A stretch of 64,000 nt of DNA from an uncultured Flavobacteriaceae bacterium (GCA_905479065.1 CAJQLB010000010.1:1-64000); one strand, 5' to 3'. Counted from the first letter of the stretch, positions 51,966 through 61,724 are shown. Notes: generated by a model from the letters alone, not told the origin. A program made the numbers and translations.

Positions 51966-54005
51966 TTAAAACTTTAAAACGATGTATCCTTTTTTAGTTG
52001 TTTTATGAAATAAGGTGTTTTGCGCTTTACACGTTGCTTCCCACCTAGTCTGATACGTTTTGTAATTACTGCCATCACTTATAATTACTTTAGGATGAAA
52101 TGAGTCGATTAGTCGTTCTAAATTAATTTTAGGAGAGTTTCGTAACAATATGTGTGTTGGCTTGAATGACGTTCCTTGGTAAATACCGAGGCTGTCAATG
52201 ACAAGTAGTAAATCCTCATTTATTTTATAGACATTTTTAATACCATCGTAGTGTATTCTATTCAACCCAGTCTCTCTGCTGTAATTTACAATGGTATTTT
52301 CTTTTTTTAATATTGAATCATGTAGATTATGATGTATAATTAATGATGAATTATTTCTTATTCCAATAAGTGTGTGTTTGGTTTTGTGGAAGATAATTAA
52401 TTCATGTGTTTGTCGTAGATGTGTATTATAAATAAGGTATAATTGCATCATAATGACAACAATCAATCCTAACAAGATATTTCGAAATGATTTGTTATGG
52501 ATAATGTAAATTCCAACCGATATTATAAGATAACTAAAGAGCACTTCCACTATATCAAATGGGATATTGTCCCATATAAATTGTTCATGGCTTGAAATCC
52601 ATTTTACGATCTGGTTAAGAGCTTTGATAATATACCTATAGGCAATGAGGAGACTATTGGGTAATGCATTTATGGACGCAAAAAAGATAACCGTAATACC
52701 CAAGGCTAAAATGATACCAAGAAATGGAATTATAATCATATTAGATATAAAAAATAATCCTGGAAACTGATGGAAATAAAAAATACTTAAAGGTAGAACA
52801 CCTATTTGCGCTGCGATACTGACTGTTAAAATATTCCATAGAAAACGATCTATTAAATACGTGGGATGATAAAGTTTAAATAATATTGGTTGAAATAAAA
52901 CGATAGAAATCACTGCTAAATAACTCAACTGAAAACCCACATCAAACAAGAAATTTGGATTTATAATGAGAAGTAATAACATTGATATTGCCAGTGTATT
53001 GTAGACGTTTGTGATACGTTTTAAGTGCATGACAAGTGCTATGATGCTAAACATGGTTACAGCTCTAACAACTGATGCAGATAGGCCAGCTATAATGGCA
53101 AAACCCCATAGTATAATTACAATTAACAATGTTTTTATGTAGCGTCCATTTTTGATATGGTTTAAAGGTTGGAATAATGTGTTTAGCAAAAGTAAAATAA
53201 TACCAACATGCAATCCAGAAACTGCTAGTATATGAATAACGCCTGCTTTTGAATAAGTTTGATATAGATTATTTGATACGTTTTGTCGTTGTCCTAAAAA
53301 TAGGGCTTCAATAATGGCAAATTCATCATCACCGAAAGAAGTGGTTTTTAATTTATTTTGAATGTGTTCTCTGATTCTTGCAGCATAACCCAATACAGTG
53401 TGTTTTTTTTTAGAAATCAAAAATAATTGAGAGGTTTTGACATGTAATTGATGGAAGACATAATTTCTTTTTAAGTAGGATTTATAATTAAATTGATTTG
53501 GATTTAAGGGGCTTTGAATAGCTTTAAATGGTGTTTTTACTGTAATAATATCATCAACTGTTAGCAATTCATTTGAAGTATTTTTTTCTACATTCAGCAA
53601 GACTTTACCAAACACCATGAATGAATCTACCTGTAGAACACGAATGAGGTATTTATCATAATAACGGCTAGGTTTTAAAACTTCACGAATTTTAAACGTT
53701 ATTATCTTTGATGCAGACTCATCAAGAACTATTTGATTCTTGTAATGGTTGTTTAGTTGTTTGTTTGTGTAAACTTTAGCATTGAAAACACCAATCGTGA
53801 ACATGCAGAGATAAATGGAAATTCCAAATACAATAGAATTATTTATAGTACTTTTTAATTTGAGAAATAACAGGGTTGGTACCAGAAAAGACAGTATGAA
53901 ACAAACGATCGTAGTTGTTAAGTCTATTGGGAAAAAATGTTCAAAGAGAATCCCAAATATGAGACACAGAGTCAAAATTATAATGGGGAAATTTAAAATT
54001 TTCAT
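51966..54005 (-). CDS. ComEC/Rec2 family DNA uptake channel, lacking a clear nuclease site
   Basis: The inner-membrane channel that carries single-stranded DNA into the cell in natural transformation. The 679-aa protein has an N-terminal membrane pair, a DUF4131-like OB region (about 90-190) and the Competence domain (about 235-500) with the motif AVSGLHVGIILLLL and ASVVRAVTMFSI. The C-terminal ~130 residues look like a remnant metallo-beta-lactamase domain (IIHHNLHDSIL, THILLRNSPKINLERL) without HxHxDH. Loss of that motif is, as far as I know, usual in Bacteroidota ComEC. Flanked by thioredoxin and an NlpC/P60 gene. Confidence 0.9.
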   Translation of the reverse strand: MKILNFPIIILTLCLIFGILFEHFFPIDLTTTIVCFILSFLVPTLLFLKLKSTINNSIVFGISIYLCMFTIGVFNAKVYTNKQLNNHYKNQIVLDESASKIITFKIREVLKPSRYYDKYLIRVLQVDSFMVFGKVLLNVEKNTSNELLTVDDIITVKTPFKAIQSPLNPNQFNYKSYLKRNYVFHQLHVKTSQLFLISKKKHTVLGYAARIREHIQNKLKTTSFGDDEFAIIEALFLGQRQNVSNNLYQTYSKAGVIHILAVSGLHVGIILLLLNTLFQPLNHIKNGRYIKTLLIVIILWGFAIIAGLSASVVRAVTMFSIIALVMHLKRITNVYNTLAISMLLLLIINPNFLFDVGFQLSYLAVISIVLFQPILFKLYHPTYLIDRFLWNILTVSIAAQIGVLPLSIFYFHQFPGLFFISNMIIIPFLGIILALGITVIFFASINALPNSLLIAYRYIIKALNQIVKWISSHEQFIWDNIPFDIVEVLFSYLIISVGIYIIHNKSFRNILLGLIVVIMMQLYLIYNTHLRQTHELIIFHKTKHTLIGIRNNSSLIIHHNLHDSILKKENTIVNYSRETGLNRIHYDGIKNVYKINEDLLLVIDSLGIYQGTSFKPTHILLRNSPKINLERLIDSFHPKVIISDGSNYKTYQTRWEATCKAQNTLFHKTTKKGYIVLKF

Positions 54006-54089
54006 AGAGTCTGAACGTATAGTCCTAGTTACTTATAACAAGATTTTTTGTATTAAAATACTGATTTACAGATAATTAATATACAAAAA

Positions 54090-54581
54090 TTAAAGAACTC
54101 GTCTTGCTTGGACAAATGCAAAATACCAATAGCGTTGCGATAAATTTGAAATCATGACACCCTTGCTTGAGGAAGCGTGTAAAAATGAAACATTTGTACC
54201 AGTAATTGTAGTCACTATGCCGACATGATTTACTTTTCGACTATTCTTGGATGTCGCAAAAAAAAGTAAATCACCCTTTTTAATATTTTTTATTGGTATC
54301 CATGATCCAGTTTTAACGAGATTTCCTGTAGTTCTGGGTAATTGTATTGACTCACTTTTGTAAGCGGTTTGTATGAGTCCTGAGCAGTCCATTCCTTTGC
54401 GAGTTGTTCCTCCGTATTTATATTTGACGCCTAGAAACTTTTTCGCATAATTGATAATTTTATCAGCTCTTGTATAACTGTGGTAAGGCTTGTTTTTTTT
54501 TGAAATTCCGTATGGGTTGTGAGCTGATTTACATGAGGAAGATAAAAGGATTACTATTAAACTAAAGAAAATAATTCTCAT
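54090..54581 (-). CDS. NlpC/P60 cell-wall peptidase, lipoprotein
   Basis: A 163-aa C40 peptidase. The signal peptide ends in a lipobox (LLSSSC, Cys17). The catalytic Cys is in RKGMDCSGLIQTAY, His in KVNHVGIVTT, and the polar third residue, His, in FLHASSSKGV. The family cuts gamma-D-Glu-diaminopimelate links in peptidoglycan stems. It may help remodel or recycle the wall. It has its own -7 box at the end of lpxB and lies 84 bp before comEC. Confidence 0.93.
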   Translation of the reverse strand: MRIIFFSLIVILLSSSCKSAHNPYGISKKNKPYHSYTRADKIINYAKKFLGVKYKYGGTTRKGMDCSGLIQTAYKSESIQLPRTTGNLVKTGSWIPIKNIKKGDLLFFATSKNSRKVNHVGIVTTITGTNVSFLHASSSKGVMISNLSQRYWYFAFVQARRVL

Positions 54582-54593
54582 AGAATCATACTA

Positions 54594-54601
54594 CAAATTT
54601 A
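54594..54601 (-). promoter_or_regulatory. -7 box of the NlpC/P60 gene
   Basis: The minus strand reads TAAATTTG, an exact match 12 bp before the ATG at 54581 and overlapping the lpxB stop codon. It would allow this gene to be transcribed apart from lpxB with a leader of about 8 nt. Confidence 0.5.
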
Positions 54602-55714
54602 CAATAAACTCTGATATATATGCTTTGCTACCGACTCACTAGCCCCTTTACCTCCTAATACTTTTTCTAAATCATAATAACTTATGAAAAATTTAGTACG
54701 CTGGTAATGATCTAGAATCTTGGTAAGTTCACGTTTTAGGTTTACTGTATTAAATTCATTTTGTATCAACTCTGTCACCACCTCTTTGTCCATGATTAAA
54801 TTAACAAGTGAAATGTATTTTATGTGTTTTACTAGACGCTTACCAATTTGATATGAAAGCCAACTACTTTTGTAACATACGACTTCAGGAACCTTGAATA
54901 ACGCAGCCTCTAATGTTGCTGTGCCGGAGGTCACTAATGCTGCGGTGGCAACACTTAATAAATCATAGGTTTTATTGCTAATAAAGTGAACATTACTGTT
55001 GTCGATATATTTTTTATAGAAATTCAAACCTTGACTTGGTGCTCCAGCGATTACAAATTGATACTCTTTAAAATCGTCAACGATACTTAGCATCGTATGA
55101 AGCATTTTATCGATTTCTTGTCTTCGGCTTCCAGGTAATAAAGCAATTATGGGCTTCTTTGATAGCTGGTGGAGTTCTCTAAATTCTAGTTCATCAATTG
55201 GATGACGATTAGCAATGGCATCAATGAGTGGATGACCTACAAAGTGGACTGGAAACTGATGTTTCTCTTCATAAAATTTTTTTTCAAAAGGGAGAATAAC
55301 ATACATGCTATCAACATCTCTTTTAATCGATTTGATTCTATTTTCTTTCCAAGCCCAAATTTGTGGTGAAATATAATAATGAGTTCGAAATCTTTGTTGT
55401 TTCGCCCATTTAGCTATTCTTAAATTAAATCCGGGATAATCAATAAATATAAGGACATCAGGATTGAATTTCAAAATATCCTTTTTGCAAAAACTGAGAT
55501 TTTTGGTTATGGTTCGAATATTTAACAACACTTCCAAAAACCCCATAAATGCTAAGCTGTTGTAATGCTTCACTAATGTGTTGCTTACATTTTGCATTAA
55601 ATCTCCTCCCCAAAATCTAAACTTGGCATTTAAGTCCTGTTTAACTAACGCCTTCATTAGGTTAGAGCCATGAAGATCTCCTGAGGCCTCACCAGCGATG
55701 ATATAATATTTCAC
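54599..55714 (-). CDS. lpxB: Lipid-A-disaccharide synthase
   Basis: Joins UDP-2,3-diacylglucosamine and lipid X to form the lipid A disaccharide on the inner face of the inner membrane. The 371-aa protein has the family opening YYIIAGEASGDLHGSNLM, IDYPGFNLRIAKWAK, YISPQIWAWKENRIK, GHPLID, LLPGSRRQEIDKML and TSGTATLEAALF. Normal length. It follows the 94-aa membrane gene by 3 bp in the surE operon. The nearby LptC-like gene (41228) belongs to the same LPS route. Confidence 0.96.
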   Translation of the reverse strand: MKYYIIAGEASGDLHGSNLMKALVKQDLNAKFRFWGGDLMQNVSNTLVKHYNSLAFMGFLEVLLNIRTITKNLSFCKKDILKFNPDVLIFIDYPGFNLRIAKWAKQQRFRTHYYISPQIWAWKENRIKSIKRDVDSMYVILPFEKKFYEEKHQFPVHFVGHPLIDAIANRHPIDELEFRELHQLSKKPIIALLPGSRRQEIDKMLHTMLSIVDDFKEYQFVIAGAPSQGLNFYKKYIDNSNVHFISNKTYDLLSVATAALVTSGTATLEAALFKVPEVVCYKSSWLSYQIGKRLVKHIKYISLVNLIMDKEVVTELIQNEFNTVNLKRELTKILDHYQRTKFFISYYDLEKVLGGKGASESVAKHIYQSLL

Positions 55715-55717
55715 GAT

Positions 55718-56002
55718 TTAATAGAAGTTTAAAATGAAGGTGATGATCGCTACAGTAACGGTTGCAAATAAAACACCCCGAGCTCGATAATCTTGTTTCT
55801 TTTGTATAAAGATAAAGAAAGCAATTAAATTAAGCACGGCACCAAGACTAATAAGTTTACCTAAAAAACCCTCTGAGAGTGCAGATTTTAAAAGGTCTGT
55901 GAAATTATCATTTCCTCCTAAGAGCATGGCTGAAAAATACAACCCTATAACGTTTGCCAAAAGACCCACAATAAAGCCGATAAATACTTGTTTTTTAATC
56001 AT
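55718..56002 (-). CDS. Small three-helix membrane protein
   Basis: A 94-aa protein with three hydrophobic segments: VFIGFIVGLLANVIGLYFSAML (6-27), LISLGAVLNLIAFFIFI (51-67), and VLFATVTVAIITFIL (77-91). I do not recognise a named family. Its start overlaps the surE stop by 8 bp (55995-56002) and its stop is 3 bp before lpxB, so it is translated within the surE-lpxB operon. The conserved-looking position suggests a membrane role with lipid A or surE, but this is inference. Confidence 0.8.
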   Translation of the reverse strand: MIKKQVFIGFIVGLLANVIGLYFSAMLLGGNDNFTDLLKSALSEGFLGKLISLGAVLNLIAFFIFIQKKQDYRARGVLFATVTVAIITFILNFY

Positions 56003-56774
56003 TTAGTGACCATGAATTTAATTCTTCAATTTGTTGATGATTTGTAAGATCAAATTGAATTGGGACAATGGAAATATATTGATTTTCTAAAGCCCATTCA
56101 TCCGTGTCTGTACCATTATCAAAATTCACAAACTCACCTGTTAGCCAATAATATTCTTGTCCCGCTGGACTGTGACGCTTATCAAATTTCTCAATCCAAT
56201 TACCTTTGGCTTGTCTGCAAATTTTTATGCCTTTTATTTGTTTTTTAGTGGTCACTTTTGGGAAGTTCACGTTTAAAACAATACTCTGAGATAATTCATG
56301 ATTTAGGACCTGAGTCGTTATCGTCTTAATTGAATCTTCAAACATGTCAAAATGTGCATCCCAACTGTAGTCCATTAAAGAAAATCCAATAGAAGGAATA
56401 CCTTCAATTCCGGCTTCAATTGCAGCACTCATTGTTCCTGAGTAAATTACATTTATTGAAGAGTTAGAGCCATGATTAATGCCAGAAACACAAAGATCTG
56501 GTTTTCGTTTTAAAATTTCATGTCGTGCAAGTTTGACACAATCGGCTGGTGTGCCTGAGGTGCTATATTCAGTTTGTGGCCCGTTGTCAATAAGCTCTTT
56601 TTTACATTGAATCGTGGCATTAACAGTGATGGCGTGTCCCATACCACTCTGAGGACTGTCTGGAGCGACAACTACAACATCACCAATCTCATTCATTACT
56701 TTAATGAGCATTCTTATTCCAGGGGCAGTTATTCCATCATCGTTAGTTACTAAAATTAAAGGTTTTTTTACCAT
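55995..56774 (-). CDS. surE: 5'/3'-nucleotidase SurE
   Basis: A nucleoside-monophosphate phosphatase linked to stationary-phase survival. The best start is ATG at 56774 (MVKKPLILVTNDDGITAPGI), giving 259 aa; the longer reading from 56819 adds 15 residues across a promoter box. Motifs are TNDDG (metal Asp pair), APDSPQSGMGHAIT, TSGTPADCVKLA, and SGINHGSNSSINVIYSGTMSAA (quoted around 92-113). It starts the minus-strand operon surE, 94-aa gene, lpxB. Confidence 0.96.
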   Translation of the reverse strand: MVKKPLILVTNDDGITAPGIRMLIKVMNEIGDVVVVAPDSPQSGMGHAITVNATIQCKKELIDNGPQTEYSTSGTPADCVKLARHEILKRKPDLCVSGINHGSNSSINVIYSGTMSAAIEAGIEGIPSIGFSLMDYSWDAHFDMFEDSIKTITTQVLNHELSQSIVLNVNFPKVTTKKQIKGIKICRQAKGNWIEKFDKRHSPAGQEYYWLTGEFVNFDNGTDTDEWALENQYISIVPIQFDLTNHQQIEELNSWSLND

Positions 56775-56794
56775 GTACAGTGAATTATCCGATA

Positions 56795-56802
56795 CAAAAG
56801 TA
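56795..56802 (-). promoter_or_regulatory. -7 box of the surE-lpxB operon
   Basis: The minus strand reads TACTTTTG, an exact TAnnTTTG match 20 bp before the surE ATG at 56774, supporting the shorter start. Confidence 0.55.
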
Positions 56803-56915
56803 ACCAAAATCAGATTCACATATAAATTTTATCTTGTTTAACAAAAAATTAGTAGACCCATCTCAATTTTGGCATGGAATTTTCTTTAATTTAGACAAAA
56901 ATTAGTGTTTAAATT

Positions 56916-59081
56916 ATGAAAAGAAATATCAATATATTTTTGATAACGTTGTTGTTAGCTTTCGCGTCCTGTAGTTTTACTACTAAAACTTTCGAAAATT
57001 CAGATGACAAGGATAAGCTGCTGATTCAGCTAGTCACTTATGTGCTGGAACAAGGGCATTTTGAGCCAAAAGACATGAATGACGAATTTTCAGTACATGT
57101 TTTTGATGATTATTTAAATCAACTAGATCCATTCAAACGCTATTTTTATGAAAGTGATATCAACGAGTTTTCAGTTTATAAAAATGAGTTAGACAATCAA
57201 TTAATGGACTATGATTTATCATTTTTTAATTTGACTCACGAGCGCTTATTAAAACGGATGGACGAATCTAAACTTATCTTTAAGGAGGTTTTAGATAAGC
57301 CTTTTGATTATAATAATGAAGACGAGTTCAAAGCGGACTATGAGAATCTGAGTTATGTCAAGACTAAAAAAGAAATGAAAGAAAGATGGCGTCAACAGTT
57401 AAAATTCTCAGCCATTGCTAACTTCCATGATTTAATGAGAACGCAAGAAATTGAAATTGAACAATTATCAGACGAAAATACATTATCGAAAAGTGCCGAG
57501 GAAGCGTTCCAAAAAAAATCACGATCTGAAATGGAAATTGAGTCAAGAGAATCAACGTTAACTTCATTAAATGAACTATATGATTTTATTGACGACAGAG
57601 AACGCAAAGATTGGTTTGCTGTTTTTATGAATGCCGTTGTTGTTGAATTTGATCCTCATACATATTATTTCGCACCCGAAGCTAAAGATCGATTTGATGT
57701 CGATATGTCGGGGAGTTATGAAGGTATTGGTGCTCGTTTGCAAAAAAAAATGGATTATATATCAATCGTTGAGATAATATCTGGAGGTTCGGCATGGAGG
57801 CAAAATAAATTAGAGGTAGGTGATAAAATTTTAAAAGTTAGACAAGAAAATGATCTGGAAGCTGTGAATGTGGTGGGTATGCGAACTGATGATGCTGTTA
57901 AACTTATAAAAGGTCCTAAGGGAACGAGTGTGATATTAACCTTAAAGAAAGTAGATGGAAGTGTTGTTGATTTATCGATTCCAAGAGACGTGATTGAATT
58001 AGAAGAAACGTATGCAAAATCAGCATATGTTGAAAAAGGTGGTGTCGTGTACGGTGTCATTAATTTACCTAAATTTTACGCTGATTTCGCAGATTATAAC
58101 AAACGAAATGCTGCTGGAGATATCAAAAAAGAAATTACTCGCCTTAAGAGTGAAGGTATGGAGGGCTTGGTGTTAGACCTTCGGAACAATGGTGGTGGCT
58201 CATTGAAGACAGTTGTTGATATGGCAGGTTTATTTATTAAGGAAGGGCCTGTGGTTCAAGTGAGATCTACAGGTGAACCTAGGGAGGTATTGCGAGATCG
58301 TGATCGATCAATTTCATGGGATGGACCTTTAGTAATTTTAGTGAATGAACTTTCAGCATCTGCCTCTGAAATTCTAGCTGCAGCTATACAAGACTACAAA
58401 CGAGGTATCGTCATAGGTAGTAAACAAACTTATGGGAAGGGGACAGTACAAATTGTCCTGGATCTCAATCGTATGGTTAGAAACAACACAAATGGCGATA
58501 TGGGTGCATTAAAATTTACCACTCAAAAATTTTATCGTATTGACGGAGGATCTACGCAGTTAGAAGGAGTGAAGAGTGATGTGGTTGTTCCTGACAGGTA
58601 CAGTTATATTGATATTGGTGAAAGAGATCAAGAAAATCCGTTAGCATGGGACAAAATTGCGCCCGCTGAATATGATTTATGGGATAGCTATTTTGATTAC
58701 GATGCGACTATAGCCAAGAGTAAGAAGCGAATGGATAGTAGTGAACAACTAAAGTTAATAAATGAAAATGCTAAGTGGATTAAAAATATAAGAGACCGAG
58801 ATGTTTTTTCTCTCAATTATGATGATTACCGTGCAAAGCTAGACGCTAATGAAAGGGAAGCAAAACGTTTCGAGAAAATATCTGAATATAAAACAGACTT
58901 GTCCTTTAATTCATTACCATATGAAATAACGCAAATGGCTCAAGATTCAGTCTTAGAGATGAAGCGTCAAAGATGGCATCAAAGTTTGGCAAAAGATGTT
59001 TATATCGAAGAAGCATTGAATGTTTTGAATGATCTTAAAAACACTTACAGTATAAAAAAAGTAGCCACTGTTAAAGATTAA
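56916..59081 (+). CDS. Carboxy-terminal processing (tail-specific) protease, lipoprotein
   Basis: A 721-aa S41 protease of the Prc type. The signal peptide has a lipobox-like LLLAFASC (Cys about 19). A long helical N-terminal domain leads to a PDZ domain (about 245-330, GSYEGIGARLQKK and VVGMRTDDAVKLIKGPKG). In the protease domain the nucleophile Ser is in NELSASASEILAAAI and the general-base Lys in GSKQTYGKGTVQ. The C-terminal DUF3340-like part ends the protein. It trims C-termini of envelope proteins or peptidoglycan hydrolases. It is divergent from surE. Confidence 0.95.
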   Translation: MKRNINIFLITLLLAFASCSFTTKTFENSDDKDKLLIQLVTYVLEQGHFEPKDMNDEFSVHVFDDYLNQLDPFKRYFYESDINEFSVYKNELDNQLMDYDLSFFNLTHERLLKRMDESKLIFKEVLDKPFDYNNEDEFKADYENLSYVKTKKEMKERWRQQLKFSAIANFHDLMRTQEIEIEQLSDENTLSKSAEEAFQKKSRSEMEIESRESTLTSLNELYDFIDDRERKDWFAVFMNAVVVEFDPHTYYFAPEAKDRFDVDMSGSYEGIGARLQKKMDYISIVEIISGGSAWRQNKLEVGDKILKVRQENDLEAVNVVGMRTDDAVKLIKGPKGTSVILTLKKVDGSVVDLSIPRDVIELEETYAKSAYVEKGGVVYGVINLPKFYADFADYNKRNAAGDIKKEITRLKSEGMEGLVLDLRNNGGGSLKTVVDMAGLFIKEGPVVQVRSTGEPREVLRDRDRSISWDGPLVILVNELSASASEILAAAIQDYKRGIVIGSKQTYGKGTVQIVLDLNRMVRNNTNGDMGALKFTTQKFYRIDGGSTQLEGVKSDVVVPDRYSYIDIGERDQENPLAWDKIAPAEYDLWDSYFDYDATIAKSKKRMDSSEQLKLINENAKWIKNIRDRDVFSLNYDDYRAKLDANEREAKRFEKISEYKTDLSFNSLPYEITQMAQDSVLEMKRQRWHQSLAKDVYIEEALNVLNDLKNTYSIKKVATVKD

Positions 59082-59166
59082 ACATAATTGTTATGTCAAT
59101 TAAAAAGATGGGGTAGGTTTATTCGCCTGTACAATAGTTACAACATCTCTTTTTTAGACAATAATT

Positions 59167-59709
59167 TTAATCATTGTTTTCAGGTGGATATTTTTCCATT
59201 ATTTTTGATACAAACTCCTTGATACGCTCTTCTTTATTTGACATGTTTTCACTAATGTAACCCCTGCCAATTCCCTGCCAAACGAGTTCCTTTTTGTTAG
59301 CATTTATGAGATCAATGTATAGAGACCCTTCTGTGGAGCTACTAGTATAGCTATTGTTATTCCAATACCATGGGCTCCATCCCCATCCATATCCATAAGG
59401 TCCAAATCCATTATTGCTGTAGACGTTAATTTTCTCTCTTGACTTTGTGAAAATACTAACCAATATATCAGGGTTTGATGATTTTGAAAAACCCTTCACC
59501 AATAATTCAGATTCAATTGCACGCATAATTCTTCTTTTATCCAAATCATTTATTTCTGCTTTGTCAATACCTGTCTTGTAAAAGGCAAATGTTTTAAACG
59601 TATCAAAATTGACATTTTTATCATAGTCTGAAGCAACTCTCACTGACGTACAAGAAGTTAAAAGAAAAATGATAATTAAAATTGGTGAAATTTTTACAAA
59701 ATGTTTCAT
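59167..59709 (-). CDS. DUF4136 family lipoprotein
   Basis: A 180-aa lipoprotein (lipobox LLTSC, Cys20). The mature part has the DUF4136 features: VRVASDYDKNVNFDTFKTFAFY near the start (residues 23-44), RRIMRAIESELLVKGF, then a Gly/Trp/Tyr-rich linker (GYGWGWSPWYWNNN) and a closing strand region ELVWQGIGRG. Function is unknown; the family sits in the outer membrane or periplasm. It follows hutU by 15 bp on the same strand. The C-terminal helix ERIKEFVSKIMEKYPP is typical. Confidence 0.85.
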   Translation of the reverse strand: MKHFVKISPILIIIFLLTSCTSVRVASDYDKNVNFDTFKTFAFYKTGIDKAEINDLDKRRIMRAIESELLVKGFSKSSNPDILVSIFTKSREKINVYSNNGFGPYGYGWGWSPWYWNNNSYTSSSTEGSLYIDLINANKKELVWQGIGRGYISENMSNKEERIKEFVSKIMEKYPPENND

Positions 59710-59724
59710 GGTTTTATTTTTTAC

Positions 59725-61710
59725 TTATAAATTATTCAATAGATTATCATCAACAATATTTGGTAATGTTACACACAAATCAGGTTCCGACTCCATAGCT
59801 CTTCTAATAGCAAAATTAGCTTCTTTGTTTCTTGCCCAACTTCTTCTTGCGATGCCATTGGTTACATCCCAAAAGAGCATTGACTGCAAACGGCGGTCTG
59901 CATCTAATGAACCATCAAGAATCATACCAAATCCTCCATTTATCACTTCACCCCAACCAACACCACCACCATTGTGTATACTCACCCACGTAGCGCCTCT
60001 AAAACTATCTCCAATGACATTTTGGATAGCCATATCTGCAGTAAAACGTGAACCGTCGTAAATATTACTTGTTTCTCTGTAAGGGGAGTCTGTTCCTGAA
60101 ACGTCATGGTGATCACGTCCTAGAATAATGGGTCCAAGACCTCCATTTCTTATTGCGGCATTAAAAGCTTTTGCAATCTCTAATCGACCTTGCGTATCAG
60201 CGTAAAGTATTCTTGCTTGTGAACCCACAACTAATTTATTTTTTTGAGCTCCTTTAATCCATTGAATATTATCAGCCATTTGCTGTTGGATTTCGTTAGG
60301 AGAATTACGTTTAAGTCTCTCTAAAACCTGACATGCAATAGCATCTGTTTTTTCTAAATCTTCTTCGTTCCCTGAAGCACAAACCCAACGAAATGGTCCA
60401 AAACCGTAATCAAAACACATTGGTCCCATAATATCTTGTACATAACTAGGATATTTAAAATCAACACCATTCTGAGTCATGATGTCTGCTCCTGCACGTG
60501 ATGCTTCCAATAAAAAAGCATTACCATAATCAAAAAAATAGGTGCCTTTATCCGTATGTTTTTTTATGGCGTTAACTTGACGACGTAAACTGGTTTGAAC
60601 TTTTTCTTTAAAAAGAGATGGATTATTCACCATCATTTTATTTGATTCATCAAATGTTAAGCCAGCAGGGTAGTAGCCTCCGGCCCATGGGTTGTGTAGT
60701 GATGTTTGGTCACTCCCTAGATCTATATGTATTTGTTCTTCATCAAATTTTTCCCAAATATCAACCACATTTCCTAAATATGCTAATGAGACAGTTTCTT
60801 TGTTTAATTGTGCTTTTTTAACCCGATTAACCAAGACGTTTAGGTCTAATATTTTCTCATCAATCCAACCTTGCTCATGTCGTACTTGGGTGATTTTTGG
60901 ATTAACTTCTGCACAAACTGTGATACACCCCGCTATATTCCCTGCTTTTGGTTGTGCACCTGACATGCCTCCTAATCCTGAGGTCACAAATAAGTGTCCT
61001 TTGGGGACTTTATTTATTTTTCTAAAACCGTTTAAAACTGTGATAGTGGTGCCATGAACAATTCCTTGAGGACCTATATACATGTAACTTCCTGCTGTCA
61101 TTTGTCCATATTGGGTAACTCCTAGCGCATTAAATTTTTCCCAATCGTTTGGTTTAGAATAATTAGGAATCATCATTCCATTGGTTACAACGACTCTGGG
61201 TGCATCAGTATGGCTTGGAAATAAGCCCATTGGATGACCGGAATACATAACCAATGTTTGCTCATTTGTCATTTCAGCCAAATATTTCATGGTCAGTCTG
61301 TACTGAGCCCAGTTTTGAAATACTGCACCATTACCGCCGTAAGTAATAAGCTCGTGAGGATGCTGTGCAACTGCCGGATCTAAATTATTTTGGATCATAA
61401 GCATTATGGCTGCTGCTTGTTTTGATCTTGCAGGATAATCATCAATTGGCCTGGCATACATATCGTAGTCAGGTCTAAAACGATACATGTAAATTCTACC
61501 ATAGGTTTGTAGTTCTTTTTGAAATTCTAATATTAATTCTGCATGGTGTTCAGATTTAAAGTAACGCAATGCATTTCTTAATGCTAATTTCACTTCCTCA
61601 TGTGTTAATATAGCTTTACGCTTTGGCGCATGATTAATTAAACGATTAAAAGGTTTGATTTTTGGAAGTTTCGTTGGAATACCCTCTAATATTTGATTTT
61701 GAAATGTCAT
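59725..61710 (-). CDS. hutU: Urocanate hydratase
   Basis: The second enzyme of histidine breakdown, converting urocanate to imidazolonepropionate with a tightly bound NAD as electrophile. The 661-aa protein is of the longer form (the Pseudomonas enzyme is about 560). Visible are TYGGNGAVFQNWAQYRL, SGHPMGLFPSH, the GLGGMSGAQPKA NAD-binding loop, the Cys-containing ASGNEEDLEKTDAIA region, and GRDHHDVSGTDSPYRETSNI plus HNGGGVGWGEVINGGFG near the end. No hutH, hutI or hutG is next to it. It is flanked closely by a DUF5522 gene (14 bp) and the DUF4136 gene. Confidence 0.96.
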   Translation of the reverse strand: MTFQNQILEGIPTKLPKIKPFNRLINHAPKRKAILTHEEVKLALRNALRYFKSEHHAELILEFQKELQTYGRIYMYRFRPDYDMYARPIDDYPARSKQAAAIMLMIQNNLDPAVAQHPHELITYGGNGAVFQNWAQYRLTMKYLAEMTNEQTLVMYSGHPMGLFPSHTDAPRVVVTNGMMIPNYSKPNDWEKFNALGVTQYGQMTAGSYMYIGPQGIVHGTTITVLNGFRKINKVPKGHLFVTSGLGGMSGAQPKAGNIAGCITVCAEVNPKITQVRHEQGWIDEKILDLNVLVNRVKKAQLNKETVSLAYLGNVVDIWEKFDEEQIHIDLGSDQTSLHNPWAGGYYPAGLTFDESNKMMVNNPSLFKEKVQTSLRRQVNAIKKHTDKGTYFFDYGNAFLLEASRAGADIMTQNGVDFKYPSYVQDIMGPMCFDYGFGPFRWVCASGNEEDLEKTDAIACQVLERLKRNSPNEIQQQMADNIQWIKGAQKNKLVVGSQARILYADTQGRLEIAKAFNAAIRNGGLGPIILGRDHHDVSGTDSPYRETSNIYDGSRFTADMAIQNVIGDSFRGATWVSIHNGGGVGWGEVINGGFGMILDGSLDADRRLQSMLFWDVTNGIARRSWARNKEANFAIRRAMESEPDLCVTLPNIVDDNLLNNL

Positions 61711-61724
61711 GGACTAAAATTACG

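Noticed and set aside
56775-56819. Longer surE reading from 56819
   Set aside because: It would run through an exact TAnnTTTG box and adds residues before the universal LILVTNDDG start.
59100-59160. AAAAAGATG ... CATCTCTTTTTT inverted repeat after the Ctp protease
   Set aside because: Long loop and a bulged stem; possible but not strong enough to call a terminator.
60692-61057. 121-aa plus-strand frame opposite hutU
   Set aside because: Antisense to well-conserved urocanase motifs; cysteine- and phenylalanine-rich composition is that of a shadow frame.
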